From Planktothricoides raciborskii GIHE-MW2 (GTDB taxonomy: Bacteria > Cyanobacteriota > Cyanobacteriia > Cyanobacteriales > Laspinemataceae), in assembly GCF_040564635.1 (NCBI RefSeq), contig NZ_CP159837.1:6683001-6747000 (forward strand): DNA of 64,000 nucleotides, given 5' to 3'. Shown here in pieces: positions 17,938-27,931 of this stretch. The notes below the pieces were generated by a model. It had not been told where the DNA came from and did not search any database. It saw only the letters and a program-made list of their open reading frames with translations. A program made the position numbers and the translations under genes. The stretch's first letter is position 1. Every line of letters starts with the position of its first letter.

Positions 17938-19170
17938 GTGAGCAATCTTAATTCTCCTTTGAACTCATTGAAACAAGGCCATTGGTTTAAACTGATTTGT
18001 GGTGCAAGTTATCAACACCTGCCATCGGTGCGAAATCTGACTTTGGCCTACGCCCTCGCAGGCGCTGACTGTATTGATGTCGCAGCAGATCCGGCGGTGA
18101 TTGCCTCTGCAAAAGCAGCCCTACAAGTTGCAGAGCAAATTGAGGCGCAAATTGTGGCGCAAATTGTGGCGCAAGGAATTTTCCCCCATGCTGAAGATAT
18201 TTCCCAGAAAAGAGCGAAATTTTTTGGCCGCACTCCCCTGCTGATGGTGAGCTTAAATGATGGAGAAGACCCTCATTTTAGAAAAGCGGAATTCGATCCA
18301 GCATTTTGTCCGCCAAGTTGTCCCCGTCCTTGTGAAAAAATTTGTCCCGCAGAAGCGATCGCCTTCCCCAAATCTCCGACCGATGCCGCCTTTGCTGGGG
18401 TGATCGACGCCAAATGCTATGGTTGCGGGCGTTGTGTCCCGGTTTGTCCTCTGGGACTAATTCAAACTCGTTCTTATGTCTCCACCCCCCAAGCGGTGGC
18501 GGAATTAGTTTTACCTTGCGGGGTGGATGCGGTAGAAATCCATACCCAAGTTGGTCGCTTAGAAGATTTTAAACGGCTATGGAGTGCGATCGCTCCTTGG
18601 GTACATGGACAAGGCGATCGCCCACCCCTCAAACTCATAGCCATCAGTTGTCCCGACGGAGAAAACTTAATTGACTACCTATGGTCAATCCATCAAGTCA
18701 TCTCTCCCCTCCCCTGTGCCCTGGTTTGGCAAACCGACGGTCGTCCCATGAGTGGCGATATCGGCGCAGGCACCACCCATGCCAGCATCAAACTCGGCCA
18801 GAAAGTTCTCAGGGCGGGACTTCCGGGGTACGTTCAACTAGCTGGTGGCACCAATCACCACACAGTTAGCAAACTGCGATCGGTCAACTTGCTGAAAAGC
18901 AGCCATCCAGGAAATCACACTGAACCAAAAGATCAAGCAACGGAGCAACCAACCATCGCCGGAATTGCCTATGGCAGCTATGCCCGCGTCTTGTTATCTC
19001 CGTTATTAGATCGCCTGGAACAACTCAGTAGCCAAGAACTCCAGAGCAACATTTATCTGGAAAATTACCCCAATTTGCTGGTAGAGGCAGTTAATTTAGC
19101 CAACTCCCTTGTTTCTCAACTCAAAATGGGTTTAGAATTACAATGTAGTACACATAATACAAAGCCATGA
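17938..19170 (+). CDS. ldpA: LdpA, iron-sulfur protein of light-dependent circadian input
   Basis: 410 residues from GTG 17938. The N-terminal part (FKLICGASYQHLPSVRNL, ALAGADCIDVAADPAV) is the characteristic LdpA start. Two cysteine clusters follow, CPPSCPRPCEKICP at about residues 123-136 and CYGCGRCVPVCP at about 160-171, a 2x[4Fe-4S] ferredoxin pattern, then a C-terminal LdpA domain. In Synechococcus, LdpA senses redox state and tunes clock period through interaction with clock proteins. The Gln/Ala-rich IVAQIVAQGIF stretch near residue 65 is a small internal repeat. It is 86 bp upstream of, and probably co-transcribed with, the Ycf45-type gene. Confidence 0.92.
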   Translation: MSNLNSPLNSLKQGHWFKLICGASYQHLPSVRNLTLAYALAGADCIDVAADPAVIASAKAALQVAEQIEAQIVAQIVAQGIFPHAEDISQKRAKFFGRTPLLMVSLNDGEDPHFRKAEFDPAFCPPSCPRPCEKICPAEAIAFPKSPTDAAFAGVIDAKCYGCGRCVPVCPLGLIQTRSYVSTPQAVAELVLPCGVDAVEIHTQVGRLEDFKRLWSAIAPWVHGQGDRPPLKLIAISCPDGENLIDYLWSIHQVISPLPCALVWQTDGRPMSGDIGAGTTHASIKLGQKVLRAGLPGYVQLAGGTNHHTVSKLRSVNLLKSSHPGNHTEPKDQATEQPTIAGIAYGSYARVLLSPLLDRLEQLSSQELQSNIYLENYPNLLVEAVNLANSLVSQLKMGLELQCSTHNTKP

Positions 19171-19256
19171 CCAAACCACCACTCACAACCCCTGATTAAC
19201 CAAAACCTTCTCTCGTTGTCTTTTATTTACTGCCCACTTCTCGACACGACTTATAT

Positions 19257-21113
19257 ATGGTGAATTCCAACGGTATGCAAATCGTCCACAAGCAAAATAA
19301 TCGGCCAGCATCAATGGTTGGGTCGGAAAACGTCGATCTCGGGCGGACTCAGATGACCGACGATCTGGACATTTTGCTGGAGATTTTTCCTGATTCCATT
19401 CGGAAACACTTAGAAAAGCATCCGCAGCTTGGCAACTTAGTAGAAGTAGTCATGGATTTGGGACGACTGCCGGAAGCTCGTTTCCCTGGTGGAGCCGAAT
19501 ATCTGTCCCAGACCCCCATCTCCAAAGCGGATTTAGAATACTCGATTTCTCGCGTTGGTAGCTTCAGTGGAGATAACCGAGCCGGAATAGAGAAAACCCT
19601 GCATCGGATTAGTGGAATGCGGAATCGCAAAGGCGAGGTAATTGGTTTAACTTGCCGGGTCGGTCGGGCAATTTTTGGCACCATTAACATGATCCAGGAC
19701 TTAGTGGAAAGTGGCCAATCGATTCTGATGTTGGGCCGTCCTGGGGTTGGCAAAACCACCGCTTTACGGGAAATTGCGCGGGTATTAGCAGATGATTTGC
19801 ACAAACGGGTGGTGATTATTGACACCTCCAATGAAATTGCCGGAGATGGGGATATTCCACATCCAGCCATTGGTCGAGCCCGTCGGATGCAAGTGGCAAC
19901 CCCGGAACTTCAGCATAAGGTGATGATTGAAGCGGTGGAAAACCATATGCCAGAAGTCATCGTGATTGATGAAATTGGCACCGAACTGGAAGCCCAGGCC
20001 GCCCGAACCATTGCCGAACGGGGGGTACAGTTGGTGGGCACCGCTCACGGGAATCAGATTGAAAACTTGATTAAAAACCCCACCCTGTCCGATTTAGTCG
20101 GGGGAATTCAGTCTGTCACCCTGGGAGATGATGAAGCCCGTCGCCGAGGTTGTCAAAAAACCGTGTTAGAACGCAAGGCGCCGCCGACCTTTGCCATTGC
20201 GGTGGAGATGTTGGAACGCCAACGGTGGGTCGTCCACGAACAGGTCAGCGAAACCATTGATGCCCTGCTGCGGGGCCGCGAACCTGTGCTGCAAGTGAGA
20301 ACGGTCAGCGATACGGGTGAGGTGACGATTAGTCAGCAGGGAGGTGCTGAATCCTCTGGGAAAATTCCCGTGCAACCTTTTGGGGTGAGTGGTTGGCGGT
20401 CTTCGGGGAAGATGAAGCCATTGCCCAATCAAATGGACTTGAATGTGGGCCGTCAGACTCGTGCCGACCGAGGGAGTGAACCCAAGTCTTTTGAGCAATT
20501 GCTGAATGAATCTTTGCCCCCCTCAGACCATCTATTTAATCGGGCTGTTAATCAGGCTGATTTTGATTACGATTCGGTAGAAAATTATGCCGGTCCAAAT
20601 GGGGAAGATTTGCCGATTCATGTCTATTCTTATGGGATTAGTCATCAAAATTTAGAGCAAGTGGTGAAATCTCTGAATTTACCGATCGCGATTACCAAGG
20701 ATATTGATAGCGCTGATACGGTTTTAGCGTTGCGATCGCACGTCAAAAACCACTCTAAACTGCGACAAATGGCCAAAAATCGGCAAGTTCCCATCTATAC
20801 GATTAACTCCAGCAGTATTCCCAAAATCGCTCATTCTTTGCGGCGAATGCTGCACATGGATGACGCAGAAATGACGGAATTAACTGACCTTCAGTTATTC
20901 AGTGAAAGTGGCAGCGAACATGAGTTAGAAGCCCTGGAAGAAGCCCGGTTAGCAGTAGAACAAATCGTCATTCCCAAAGGGCAGCCCGTGGAATTATTGC
21001 CGCGATCGCCCAAAGTGCGGAAAATGCAGCATGAGTTAGTGGAACATTATCGGTTAAAATCTGCCAGTTTTGGCGATGAACCTAACCGCCGTCTGCGGAT
21101 TTATCCGGCTTAA
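19257..21113 (+). CDS. ycf45: Ycf45-type AAA ATPase with C-terminal R3H domain
   Basis: 618 residues. The first 340 form a secretion/sporulation-IIIAA-like AAA ATPase with Walker A MLGRPGVGKTTALREIA (near 160-176) and Walker B EVIVIDEIGTELEAQA. A low-complexity linker (340-430) and a domain around YSYGISHQNLEQVVKSLNLP follow; the last 60 residues (MQHELVEHYRLKSASFGDEP) fit an R3H single-strand nucleic-acid-binding domain. The plastid homologue is Ycf45. Its exact role is not established; nucleic-acid remodelling is likely from the domains. It follows ldpA in the same direction. Confidence 0.88.
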   Translation: MVNSNGMQIVHKQNNRPASMVGSENVDLGRTQMTDDLDILLEIFPDSIRKHLEKHPQLGNLVEVVMDLGRLPEARFPGGAEYLSQTPISKADLEYSISRVGSFSGDNRAGIEKTLHRISGMRNRKGEVIGLTCRVGRAIFGTINMIQDLVESGQSILMLGRPGVGKTTALREIARVLADDLHKRVVIIDTSNEIAGDGDIPHPAIGRARRMQVATPELQHKVMIEAVENHMPEVIVIDEIGTELEAQAARTIAERGVQLVGTAHGNQIENLIKNPTLSDLVGGIQSVTLGDDEARRRGCQKTVLERKAPPTFAIAVEMLERQRWVVHEQVSETIDALLRGREPVLQVRTVSDTGEVTISQQGGAESSGKIPVQPFGVSGWRSSGKMKPLPNQMDLNVGRQTRADRGSEPKSFEQLLNESLPPSDHLFNRAVNQADFDYDSVENYAGPNGEDLPIHVYSYGISHQNLEQVVKSLNLPIAITKDIDSADTVLALRSHVKNHSKLRQMAKNRQVPIYTINSSSIPKIAHSLRRMLHMDDAEMTELTDLQLFSESGSEHELEALEEARLAVEQIVIPKGQPVELLPRSPKVRKMQHELVEHYRLKSASFGDEPNRRLRIYPA

Positions 21114-21188
21114 TTTATTACTTTACTCACTTTACTCACTTTACTCAAAAAAACCCGGTTTCTTGTTTCTTGGTTCCCTGCCAAGTCT

Positions 21189-21254
21189 TAGGGTGCGTTA
21201 GGCGGCCATAATATTTGAGCCAAAACCAGTTATATTTATCCGCCGTAACGCACC
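21189..21254. repeat. Dispersed GGTGCGTTAGGCGG...CCGTAACGCACC element
   Basis: A 66-bp element bounded by inverted GGTGCGTTA(G)GGCGG and CCGCCGTAACGCACC ends. Relatives occur at 22651-22720 and 26467-26537, with a collapsed copy at 26881-26910. Flanking AGAAACCCGGTTTCT palindromes at about 21149 and 21271 bracket this copy. The 460 bp between ycf45 and the DUF6932 gene hold only these repeats. Confidence 0.75.
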
Positions 21255-21532
21255 TTTATTTAAGCAACTAAGAAACCCGGTTTCTGAGATGAGAATAATA
21301 TATAACTATCCGTGCAGAATTTGTGAAATTTTCAGATTCCCCTCTCCCATGATCCGCCCCCCGCGAGGCGGCAGGCGTCGGTTAGGGGTGAGGGCAAATT
21401 TTAGATTTTGTTTTAGGATTGCTATATATGCGGTCATGTTTCGCCCGTGCAGTATTCTATTAACATGAAACCCGCTGTCACCCCTGTAAATAGAATTATG
21501 ATATATGATAATATTTCAAGCAACATAATTAA

Positions 21533-21568
21533 TTTGAAGCGTGATTTGAAGCGTGATTTGAAGCTTGA
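21533..21568 (+). repeat. Three 12-bp direct repeats before the DUF6932 start
   Basis: TTTGAAGCGTGA, TTTGAAGCGTGA and TTTGAAGCTTGA stand in tandem and end 6 bp before the GTG start at 21575. They occupy the ribosome-binding region, so copy number could alter the leader and translation. Confidence 0.75.
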
Positions 21569-21574
21569 ATATAC

Positions 21575-22003
21575 GTGATTCCAGAATTTGATGAAAACGG
21601 CAATCTACCACCAGGAGTTCATTTTTGCGAATGGGAGGAGTTTAAAGACCGATTTGCCACAAATTTGACTAGCCAGCGGATGATCGATGGTTTAGAATTG
21701 GCAATGACCCAGTTAAAAGCAGCAGGCTGTAGAACTATTTATATTAATGGTAGTTTTGTCACCAGTAAAGAAAAACCTGGTGATTTTGATGCTTCCTGGG
21801 ACGACAATGGGGTTGATCTTAATTATTTGAAAGCGATCGCTCCTACTTTATATAAGTTTGCTGGACGACGTGCCGAACAAAAAAGCAAATACAGGGGAGA
21901 GTTTTTTCCCGCTAACTATCCAGCTAATGAAGACGGGATAACCTACATAGACTTTGTCAATTGGATACAAGAACAAATAACCGCAAAGGAATTATTGCCA
22001 TAG
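21575..22003 (+). CDS. DUF6932 protein, minimal nucleotidyltransferase-like
   Basis: 142 residues from GTG 21575, preceded by no ideal ribosome site. The start IPEFDENGNLPPGVHFCEWE is the DUF6932 signature. NGSFVTSKEKPGDFDASWD (about residues 66-84) matches the GS-x(n)-DxD pattern of the nucleotidyltransferase fold used by MNT-type toxins. It is followed by an XRE-type gene, the usual arrangement for this family and consistent with a toxin-antitoxin or regulatory pair. The neighbour carries an in-frame stop, so the pair may be inactive. Family assignment from memory; function inferred. Confidence 0.75.
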   Translation: MIPEFDENGNLPPGVHFCEWEEFKDRFATNLTSQRMIDGLELAMTQLKAAGCRTIYINGSFVTSKEKPGDFDASWDDNGVDLNYLKAIAPTLYKFAGRRAEQKSKYRGEFFPANYPANEDGITYIDFVNWIQEQITAKELLP

Positions 22004-22022
22004 ATTTATCGAGGTGGAACCC

Positions 22023-22547
22023 ATGATTATTAAAAATGAGCAATAATATCAGAAATATCAGAACACTTTAGATTGCTTGAGACGATTTGAAAAGTCTGTA
22101 GCGGAATTGGCAGTTAATGAAAGTTTAAAAGCCGAGCCTGTGCGTTGGCAACTTTACCGAGATGCCTATCAAAGTAAAGTTGAAGAATTAAAAGCAGAAA
22201 TTGCTGAATATGAAATGCTGATTAATTGTCACCAAAATCAGCCGATTTATATTCAAGTTGAAAGCATGAATAAGCTGCCTGATGCTTTAATTAAAGCCAG
22301 AATAGCCGCCCAAATGACTCAGCAAGAACTGGCTGATATTTTAGGGATTTCTGAACAGCAAGTTAGGCAGTATGAGGAAACAGATTATCAATGTGCCAGC
22401 TTTGGGGAAATTCTGGAAGTGAGTACGGTTTTGGGGGTAGAATTTAAAAGCGCGATCGTGCGGGTAGATTTTGAGGAAATAGCAGCGGTTAAACAAAGTG
22501 CAGCTAAATGGCGTCAGGAAAAAGTTAGGATGATGGCTAAACTTTGA
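22023..22547 (+). pseudogene. XRE-family regulator interrupted by an early TAA
   Basis: From ATG 22023 the frame reads MIIKNEQ, then TAA at 22044-22046, then continues without a break as YQKYQNTLDCLRRFEKSVAE and on to the stop at 22547. The helix-turn-helix is at the centre (ALIKARIAAQMTQQELADIL, GISEQQVRQYEE). The upstream residues look like real coding sequence of the family, so the TAA is probably a recent nonsense change; re-initiation at TTG 22077 would give 156 residues including the whole DNA-binding domain. It pairs with the DUF6932 gene 20 bp upstream. Confidence 0.7.
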
Positions 22548-22650
22548 TAAATTAAACCACTTGCAAAAATTTTTGCTAAAATTACGCGATTAATTTGGGC
22601 GTATGTAGGGGCGCTTCGGCTTGCGATCGCGGTGGTCGGTCCTCTTATAG

Positions 22651-22945
22651 TAGGGTGTGTTAGGCGGCAAACATTGACAGATTTTCACCAAAATTTTATT
22701 AACCAAGCTGCCGTAACGCTTATTTTAATAATTTAATAATTTAATATCTTGAGGTTTTGGTGCGTTACGGCGCTGAATTGAACTTAATTATATTCATGCA
22801 GAAATTACTCCAGCGCAAAGACATACCCTACTTTTTCTTTCTTTGTGTCTTTGTGGTAAAAAAATATTGTTTGGTGCGTTACGGCGCTGAATTAAAATTA
22901 ATTGTTTGAGGCAAAAATCACTCCAGCGCAAAGACACACCCTACT
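22651..22945. repeat. Cluster of three dispersed repeats at the end of the Eco57I-like pseudogene
   Basis: One GGTGTGTTAGGCGG...CCGTAACGC element (22651-22720) is followed by two copies of a second element of about 75 bp, TTGGTGCGTTACGGCGCTGA...CTCCAGCGCAAAGACA (22757-22831 and 22871-22945). The latter recurs at 26585-26660 and 27856-27931. The copy at 22871 is preceded by CTTTGTGTCTTTGTGGTAAA, as is the 27856 copy, and its last bases supply the stop codon of the minus-strand pseudogene. Confidence 0.85.
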
Positions 22946-25900
22946 GCTGCGTATATGCTTTTAATGCCGCAGCTTTCACCGCGTCCTGGACAATGGGAAA
23001 AGTATTCAGAATATGTTGAAATTCCGTTTCGGTGAGTTGATAAAAATGGGCAATCATGCCATCAAGTTCTGCCCGCAGTTTTGCCCGTTCCATTTCATCA
23101 GTCACACCGTTTTTATGGGAACCTAAACCCACTTCTGCCGCTAAATCATCAAATTCTGGGGTGGTACAGATCAGTTTGGCTGCCCGTTCCACAATTTCGG
23201 TAAAATAAGGGTCTCCTTCCGTGAGTCGAGGGACGGGTAGTTGGTAAATGTAGAACATATTAATATTTGCAGATACCATCGATCTTAGGTAAGCATCTAT
23301 GACAAATGAGTTTCCCAAACTTAGCATTGCTAACATTTCAAATCCTGAAAGATTTAAATTACAAGTTGATAATACTGAATTACCACAAAAAATATTTGAC
23401 GGCATCATACTAATAATTAATGTTCGGATATCTGTGTTGCGAGCAATGGCTCTAAATCCTAAACGATAATTTTGATAATCTAATTTTTCACCGATATCTG
23501 TACCTTTTTTCCCAATAATTGCTTGTCGTCCTTCTTTTTCATCCACCCAATATCTCGGTTCAGCAAACTGGTGAGTAAACTGATGAATCATCTTCCCTTC
23601 ATAAAGTGGCAAACGACCTGGCTTCGGTTCCGTTTTAAACAGATGACTATCAGTGGTCATATTAAACTCTTGCTTTAACTTCAAATTCCACTTACCGGGA
23701 ATTTGTTCGCCCAAGAGGGGAAAACGAGTCATTTTTTCAGCAATTTGAATATCCAACGGATTCTGAAACTCCATCACTGAAATAGAATCCGGTGATAGTT
23801 TACGAATTAGCGGCACAGAAATTTCTACTTTTTCACTTTCATCTTTTAAAAAAATATCTAACTGTTCTTTGCGGATGGCTTCGCGTGGATCGATCCGAAA
23901 AGCTGCGTTAAATGATTCAGTCTGACCCCCTTTTTCAAAATTCAGTAGGCAAAACTTGAAGCGATGATCCACTTCTTCAAAAATAAACCTTTCATTAGAT
24001 AAACCAAATAATGTACCAAGGCGACATTGGGAAAACAACATTTACCTTAGCTGCTTGCTGCCTAAATCTGTATAAATTCCACTGGGAATCACCATCCCAC
24101 ATTGCCCACGGGGATGCAGCAAATTAAAACATTGTTCCACAAATAGAGAATATAAATTAATTTTTCTGGCTACAGTCTTGCCATTCATAACAGAATTTTG
24201 ATTTTTGTACTGTTCGGCTTGTTTAAAATAAGCACTCACATGAGGATATCCACTGCAATAATCTAACCAAGCTTGGGCTATATCTGGATCTTCTAAAAGT
24301 TGTTTTTGCTTTTTTTTCCAAGCGTGTATATCCAGTTTTTTCTTTTGAATTAAATTGTCATAATGCTGAAAAAACTCTTTTTCATCAGTTTGAAACACTT
24401 CCCAGGGTGGATTAGCAATAATCACATCAAAGCCGCCTTTTTACTGAAGAATTTTATCGAAGTGATAAACCCAGTGAAACGGCTTTAACTGTTCCATATC
24501 TGCAATGGATAAAACTCGCTTTTCCCCCTTGCTTTTTAACTGGGCTGCTTCATACTTAATTTCCAACTTTACACTAAACTAATCTAACAATAACTGATTT
24601 AATTTAGCCATTGACTCGCGGTTCACATCTTCTATATGATTTCGCAAGATTTGCAGCCGGTTTTCCTGAGAAGTTCCCCCAACTTATCCCAACTGAAAAG
24701 CGTGTTGTTTATATAACTCAATACTGCGATTTTTTTCCGCTAAAATAGCTTGATAATCACTCGCAACCAAACCCTGTAGTATATCTAGATTGCCAGCCGT
24801 ATCAAAACTTTTATCGTCAACCCGAATCAAACCAATCAAAGAATTCCCCGCCATAATATTAAAATCAATATTCGGCAACGGTTCCAACTCTGCCACGGAC
24901 TGCGCGGAAAAAGCCACAAAAATAACCGTAACTTGGCAATTTTTGTGGCTTTTTCCATAATATCCACCCCATAGAAATTATGGGTAATAATCCGCTTTTT
25001 GATAAAATAAATTAAGGACGGATGCTGCTTTTCCGTTTCCTTTAACCACTGCTTTAACTCGCGGCTACCTTTTAGCTGAATTGTGCCAATTACTGCACTA
25101 TAAATCCCGATCAGAGTCTTCATTGCTGCCACCAAAAACGCCCCCGAACCACAAGCGGGATCTAATATTGATAAATGGGGCAATATTTCCTGAAGTAGCA
25201 ATTGACAGCGATCGCTATCTAAATTTAGCAATAGGTGATTAATATCTTTAAATAAAAAACTGTGATTATGGGCATTTACCCGATCCAAAATCTACTGATA
25301 AATCGTCTTTTTACATAAATATTCGGTAATTTACGGGCGAGTATAATACGCCCCAAATGCTTTCTGGTTAATATATTTTTCAAAAATATAACCCAATACA
25401 TATGGGTTAATTTCATCATCCCGTTTCCCTGGGGTGTCATTCAGGTTCCAAGAATACCGAGAAAATAAGTCTAAAATTTGCTCAAATGCCGCATCCGCAA
25501 TATTAATTTGAGGATAATCTTGTTCTATTTTATGCTTGAGAAATAATCCCCCATCCAGATATGTCACCTCACCGACTAAGGCTTTCACCTGTTCATCCCG
25601 GTGTTTCTCCGGTTTGGCAAAAGCTTCAAAAAATAGGGTGTGTAAAAATTCTCGATAAAATAAGTCTTTGCCCCGCTGCTGACTGGCTTTTAACTGATTT
25701 TGCAGATAGTCCAAATTGCCGCGATCCAAAAATCCCTTACGCTGCAAGAAATAGACAAACATCAAGCGGTTTAACATGACCGAAGTGTACCAACGGCGAT
25801 CGCTTTCTCGGTCAATTCCCTGGATATAGGCTAAAAAATTATAGTGTTCTTCTTTAAACTCTTGATAAAATTTCTTGGTGACTCGTTCAACATCAAAGCC

Positions 25901-26383
25901 AGTTTTTAACTTATCGGCAATTTGGATAACTGACGGTTCTCCCAGTTCCCAGTCAGACAACTCAACCACCAGAGAACTTAACTTACTTAAAAATAAATAT
26001 CCGGGCTGCCCCTTAATATATAGATGGTCGCGAATATATCGTTTTGTCCCGTCCCGCTTCACCCAATACCATAAACTCCGACTGCGATCGCGATCGACAA
26101 AAATCAGCAAATTTTCCCGATAAAGCTGTTCAATTTCCTGATAAATTGCCTTGCATAATTTTTTATCAGCAATTTGCTCATTATCTGCGTTAAATTCAAA
26201 CACTAACACCCCGGAAAATTGGGCAATCATCGAATAAGCATAAGTCTGAGATTCTATTTTTAAAGTTATAGGTTTTGTGGTTGCCGGTTGCGACCAGCCT
26301 AATTCTTGAATAAATAGATCGTCAAAGCGAAAATCATTTAGTAAATCGCGGCTTTTTGGGAAAAAGTTTTCACCTAGGGACAT
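22941..26383 (-). pseudogene. Eco57I-like restriction-modification methylase, multiply interrupted
   Basis: A gene for about 1140 residues can be followed on the minus strand from ATG 26383 to 22941. The first 350 residues are intact and end AFGAYYTRP. Then come TAA (25331) and TAG (after KKTIYQ, near 25294), the SAM-binding motif I LDPACGSGAFLVAA, a one-base frameshift near 24915 (KLRLFL to AFSAQSVAELEP), TAA 24684, TAG near 24590, TAA near 24440, the catalytic NPPW in FDVIIANPPWEVF, and TAA 24042 (GSKQLR*MLFSQC). Outside these points the protein reads cleanly. Type IIG-like enzymes combine cleavage and adenine methylation in one chain. This copy is dead. Confidence 0.88.
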
Positions 26384-26466
26384 AACTTATTGCTTGAATT
26401 GGGGTTATGGTTGTTATTATACAATAATATAGTATAAAATCTTATAACATAAGATTATAGTTATCG

Positions 26467-26660
26467 TAGGGTGCGTTAGGCGGCACAAATTAACAAATTT
26501 TCCCCAAAATTTTATTAAAACAGCCGCCGTAACGCTTAATTTAATCGAGAATGAGAAAAATTTGTCGGTGGTTATCTATCGGTGTTTGGTGCGTTACGGC
26601 GCTGAATTAAGATTAATTATTTGAGGCAAAAATAACTCCAGCGCAAAGACACACCATACT
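26467..26660. repeat. Two dispersed elements upstream of the Eco57I-like pseudogene
   Basis: A GGTGCGTTAGGCGG...CCGCCGTAACGC element (26467-26537) and a TTGGTGCGTTACGGCGCTGA element (26585-26660) reproduce the pair seen at the other end of the restriction pseudogene (22651-22945), so the same repeat families bracket that gene. Confidence 0.8.
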
Positions 26661-26700
26661 TTTCTCTTTATTTCTCTTAAATAAAAGTAAATCACATCCG

Positions 26701-26800
26701 TCGGGGGTTAAAACCCCCGCCTCATAGCGAAAGTCGGTTAAAACCGACTACAAGCATTATATTAAAAGCATTTCAGTCGGTTAAAACCGACTTTCGCTCT
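26701..26800. repeat. Dispersed AGTCGGTTAAAACCGACT double-palindrome element
   Basis: About 100 bp with two AGTCGGTTAAAACCGACT palindromes separated by A+T-rich DNA and an outer GGGGTTAAAACCCCCGCC arm. Related copies are at about 55991-56140 and 62309-62443, all intergenic. A collapsed GGTGCGTTACGCCTAACACACC palindrome follows at 26881-26910. The layout resembles a non-autonomous mobile element. Confidence 0.8.
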
Positions 26801-26981
26801 CTAGCGGCGGGAAGACGATTCCCAGGCGGTTAAGGTAGTTTATTAACCTAAAAACCGCTATAATATAGTATAAAATATTATAGGGTGCGTTACGCCTAAC
26901 ACACCCTACGGCTATTATTTCATCGGGGTAAATAATCCCAGGGAACAGATAATTTGTGATTGTTGAACTGCGGCATCTTGG

Positions 26982-27335
26982 TTAATTAAACAGAGGCGAT
27001 CGCTTTGAAAAAGGCAAATGTTTGATCGCATTTAGCCATTCATCCATTTCAGAGCCTTGAGCAATTATCTCTAAATCTCTGACATACTATCCAATTGTTC
27101 CTCCCATTTGATGTCCAAAAATAAAACCAGCAAATTCTCGACCTTGACGTTGCCAATTTTCAGCGAGGGCTTTAAACAGAATATCTTGGGTAAAAATAAC
27201 TCTACCAAGTGTTCTAACTCGTTCCAGTAATTCTTCATCGGTTAACGTCGCTGATTCATCATCGAGCGCCGTTAAAACATCAACCCCACGACGACGCAAC
27301 TGATCGGTAATTGCCTGGGGAACATGAACATCCAT
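26982..27335 (-). pseudogene. DUF5615 PIN-like toxin with in-frame TAG
   Basis: From ATG 27335 the first 82 residues (MDVHVPQAITDQLRRRGVDV, ADE-type TLTDEELLERVRTLGRVIFT, QDILFKALA) are a DUF5615 protein, a PIN-like toxin family. TAG at 27087-27089 interrupts GGTIG*YVRDLEIIAQGSEM; the frame then runs on to TAA at 26982 and recovers the family's usual C-terminus (YVRDLEIIA...EWLNAIKHLPF). A CAG-to-TAG or GAG-to-TAG change explains it. The truncated protein may still fold, because the acidic residues are upstream. Lies 18 bp after its DUF433 antitoxin partner. Confidence 0.78.
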
Positions 27336-27353
27336 ATAAAGTTTTAGAGAAAT

Positions 27354-27668
27354 TTATCGTAATCCTTTGGCTTGTATCCGAACAAAAAAGGGCGATCGCG
27401 GCAACTGGGATTTTGCTTGTTCTGCTTGTTCCCATTCTGTGCGAATTTCTTGGTTAATTTCTTGTTGATGCTCGAAATAGTAGGTCATTGCTGCATGAGC
27501 TTCTGATAATTTTAAATATGGATGTTGACGGCAAATTTCCTCAACTGACCATCCATAAGCTAGATAGTCCATCACAATTTGAGCTACAAGCACGCGGGGA
27601 ATTCTTTGCAATTTTGCGGGTTCGCCAGAAACTTTCTCAATATGAGGATAAGTTACAGTAGAGGTCAT
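27354..27668 (-). CDS. DUF433 antitoxin
   Basis: 104 residues. The DUF433 core is plain: RIPRVLVAQIVMDYLAYGWS followed by VEEICRQHPYLKLSEAHAAM, a helix-turn-helix-like module that binds DNA, then YYFEHQQEINQEI and a charged tail that would wrap the toxin. It is the upstream gene of a toxin-antitoxin pair with the DUF5615 gene 18 bp downstream. With the toxin truncated, the antitoxin may be an orphan. Confidence 0.85.
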   Translation of the reverse strand: MTSTVTYPHIEKVSGEPAKLQRIPRVLVAQIVMDYLAYGWSVEEICRQHPYLKLSEAHAAMTYYFEHQQEINQEIRTEWEQAEQAKSQLPRSPFFVRIQAKGLR

Positions 27669-27808
27669 AGGATTTTCTCAATAGACCTTATAATAGCGAT
27701 TTTTCAACCATTGGTGGGGCTATGGATATAACTGGAGCGGATTTTTATCAGACTTCTGGCACAATGCCGGAGCGATCGCCCCAACCCCCCTTAAAAACCT
27801 CACTTGGC

Positions 27809-27931
27809 TTTTCTTTCTTTGTGTTTCTTTGTGTCTTTGTGGTAAAAAAATATTGTTTGGTGCGTTACGGCGCTGAATTAAAGTTAATTATTTCATGTAA
27901 AAATAACTCCAGCGCAAAGACACACCCTACT
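27809..27931. repeat. Dispersed element copy with CTTTGTGTCTTTGTGG leader
   Basis: A copy of the TTGGTGCGTTACGGCGCTGA...CTCCAGCGCAAAGACA element (27856-27931) with the same upstream CTTTGTGTCTTTGTGGTAAA tract as the copy at 22871. The small reading frame that crosses it is not a gene. Confidence 0.8.

Noticed and set aside
22941-26383. Stop-codon readthrough or recoding in the Eco57I-like gene
   Set aside because: Both TAA and TAG occur at unrelated residues, a frameshift is also present, and neighbouring intact genes use these stops normally.
21189-26910. CRISPR-like array of regularly recurring palindromes
   Set aside because: Copies are irregularly spaced, differ in length and are not interleaved with unique spacers of constant size; no cas genes are present.
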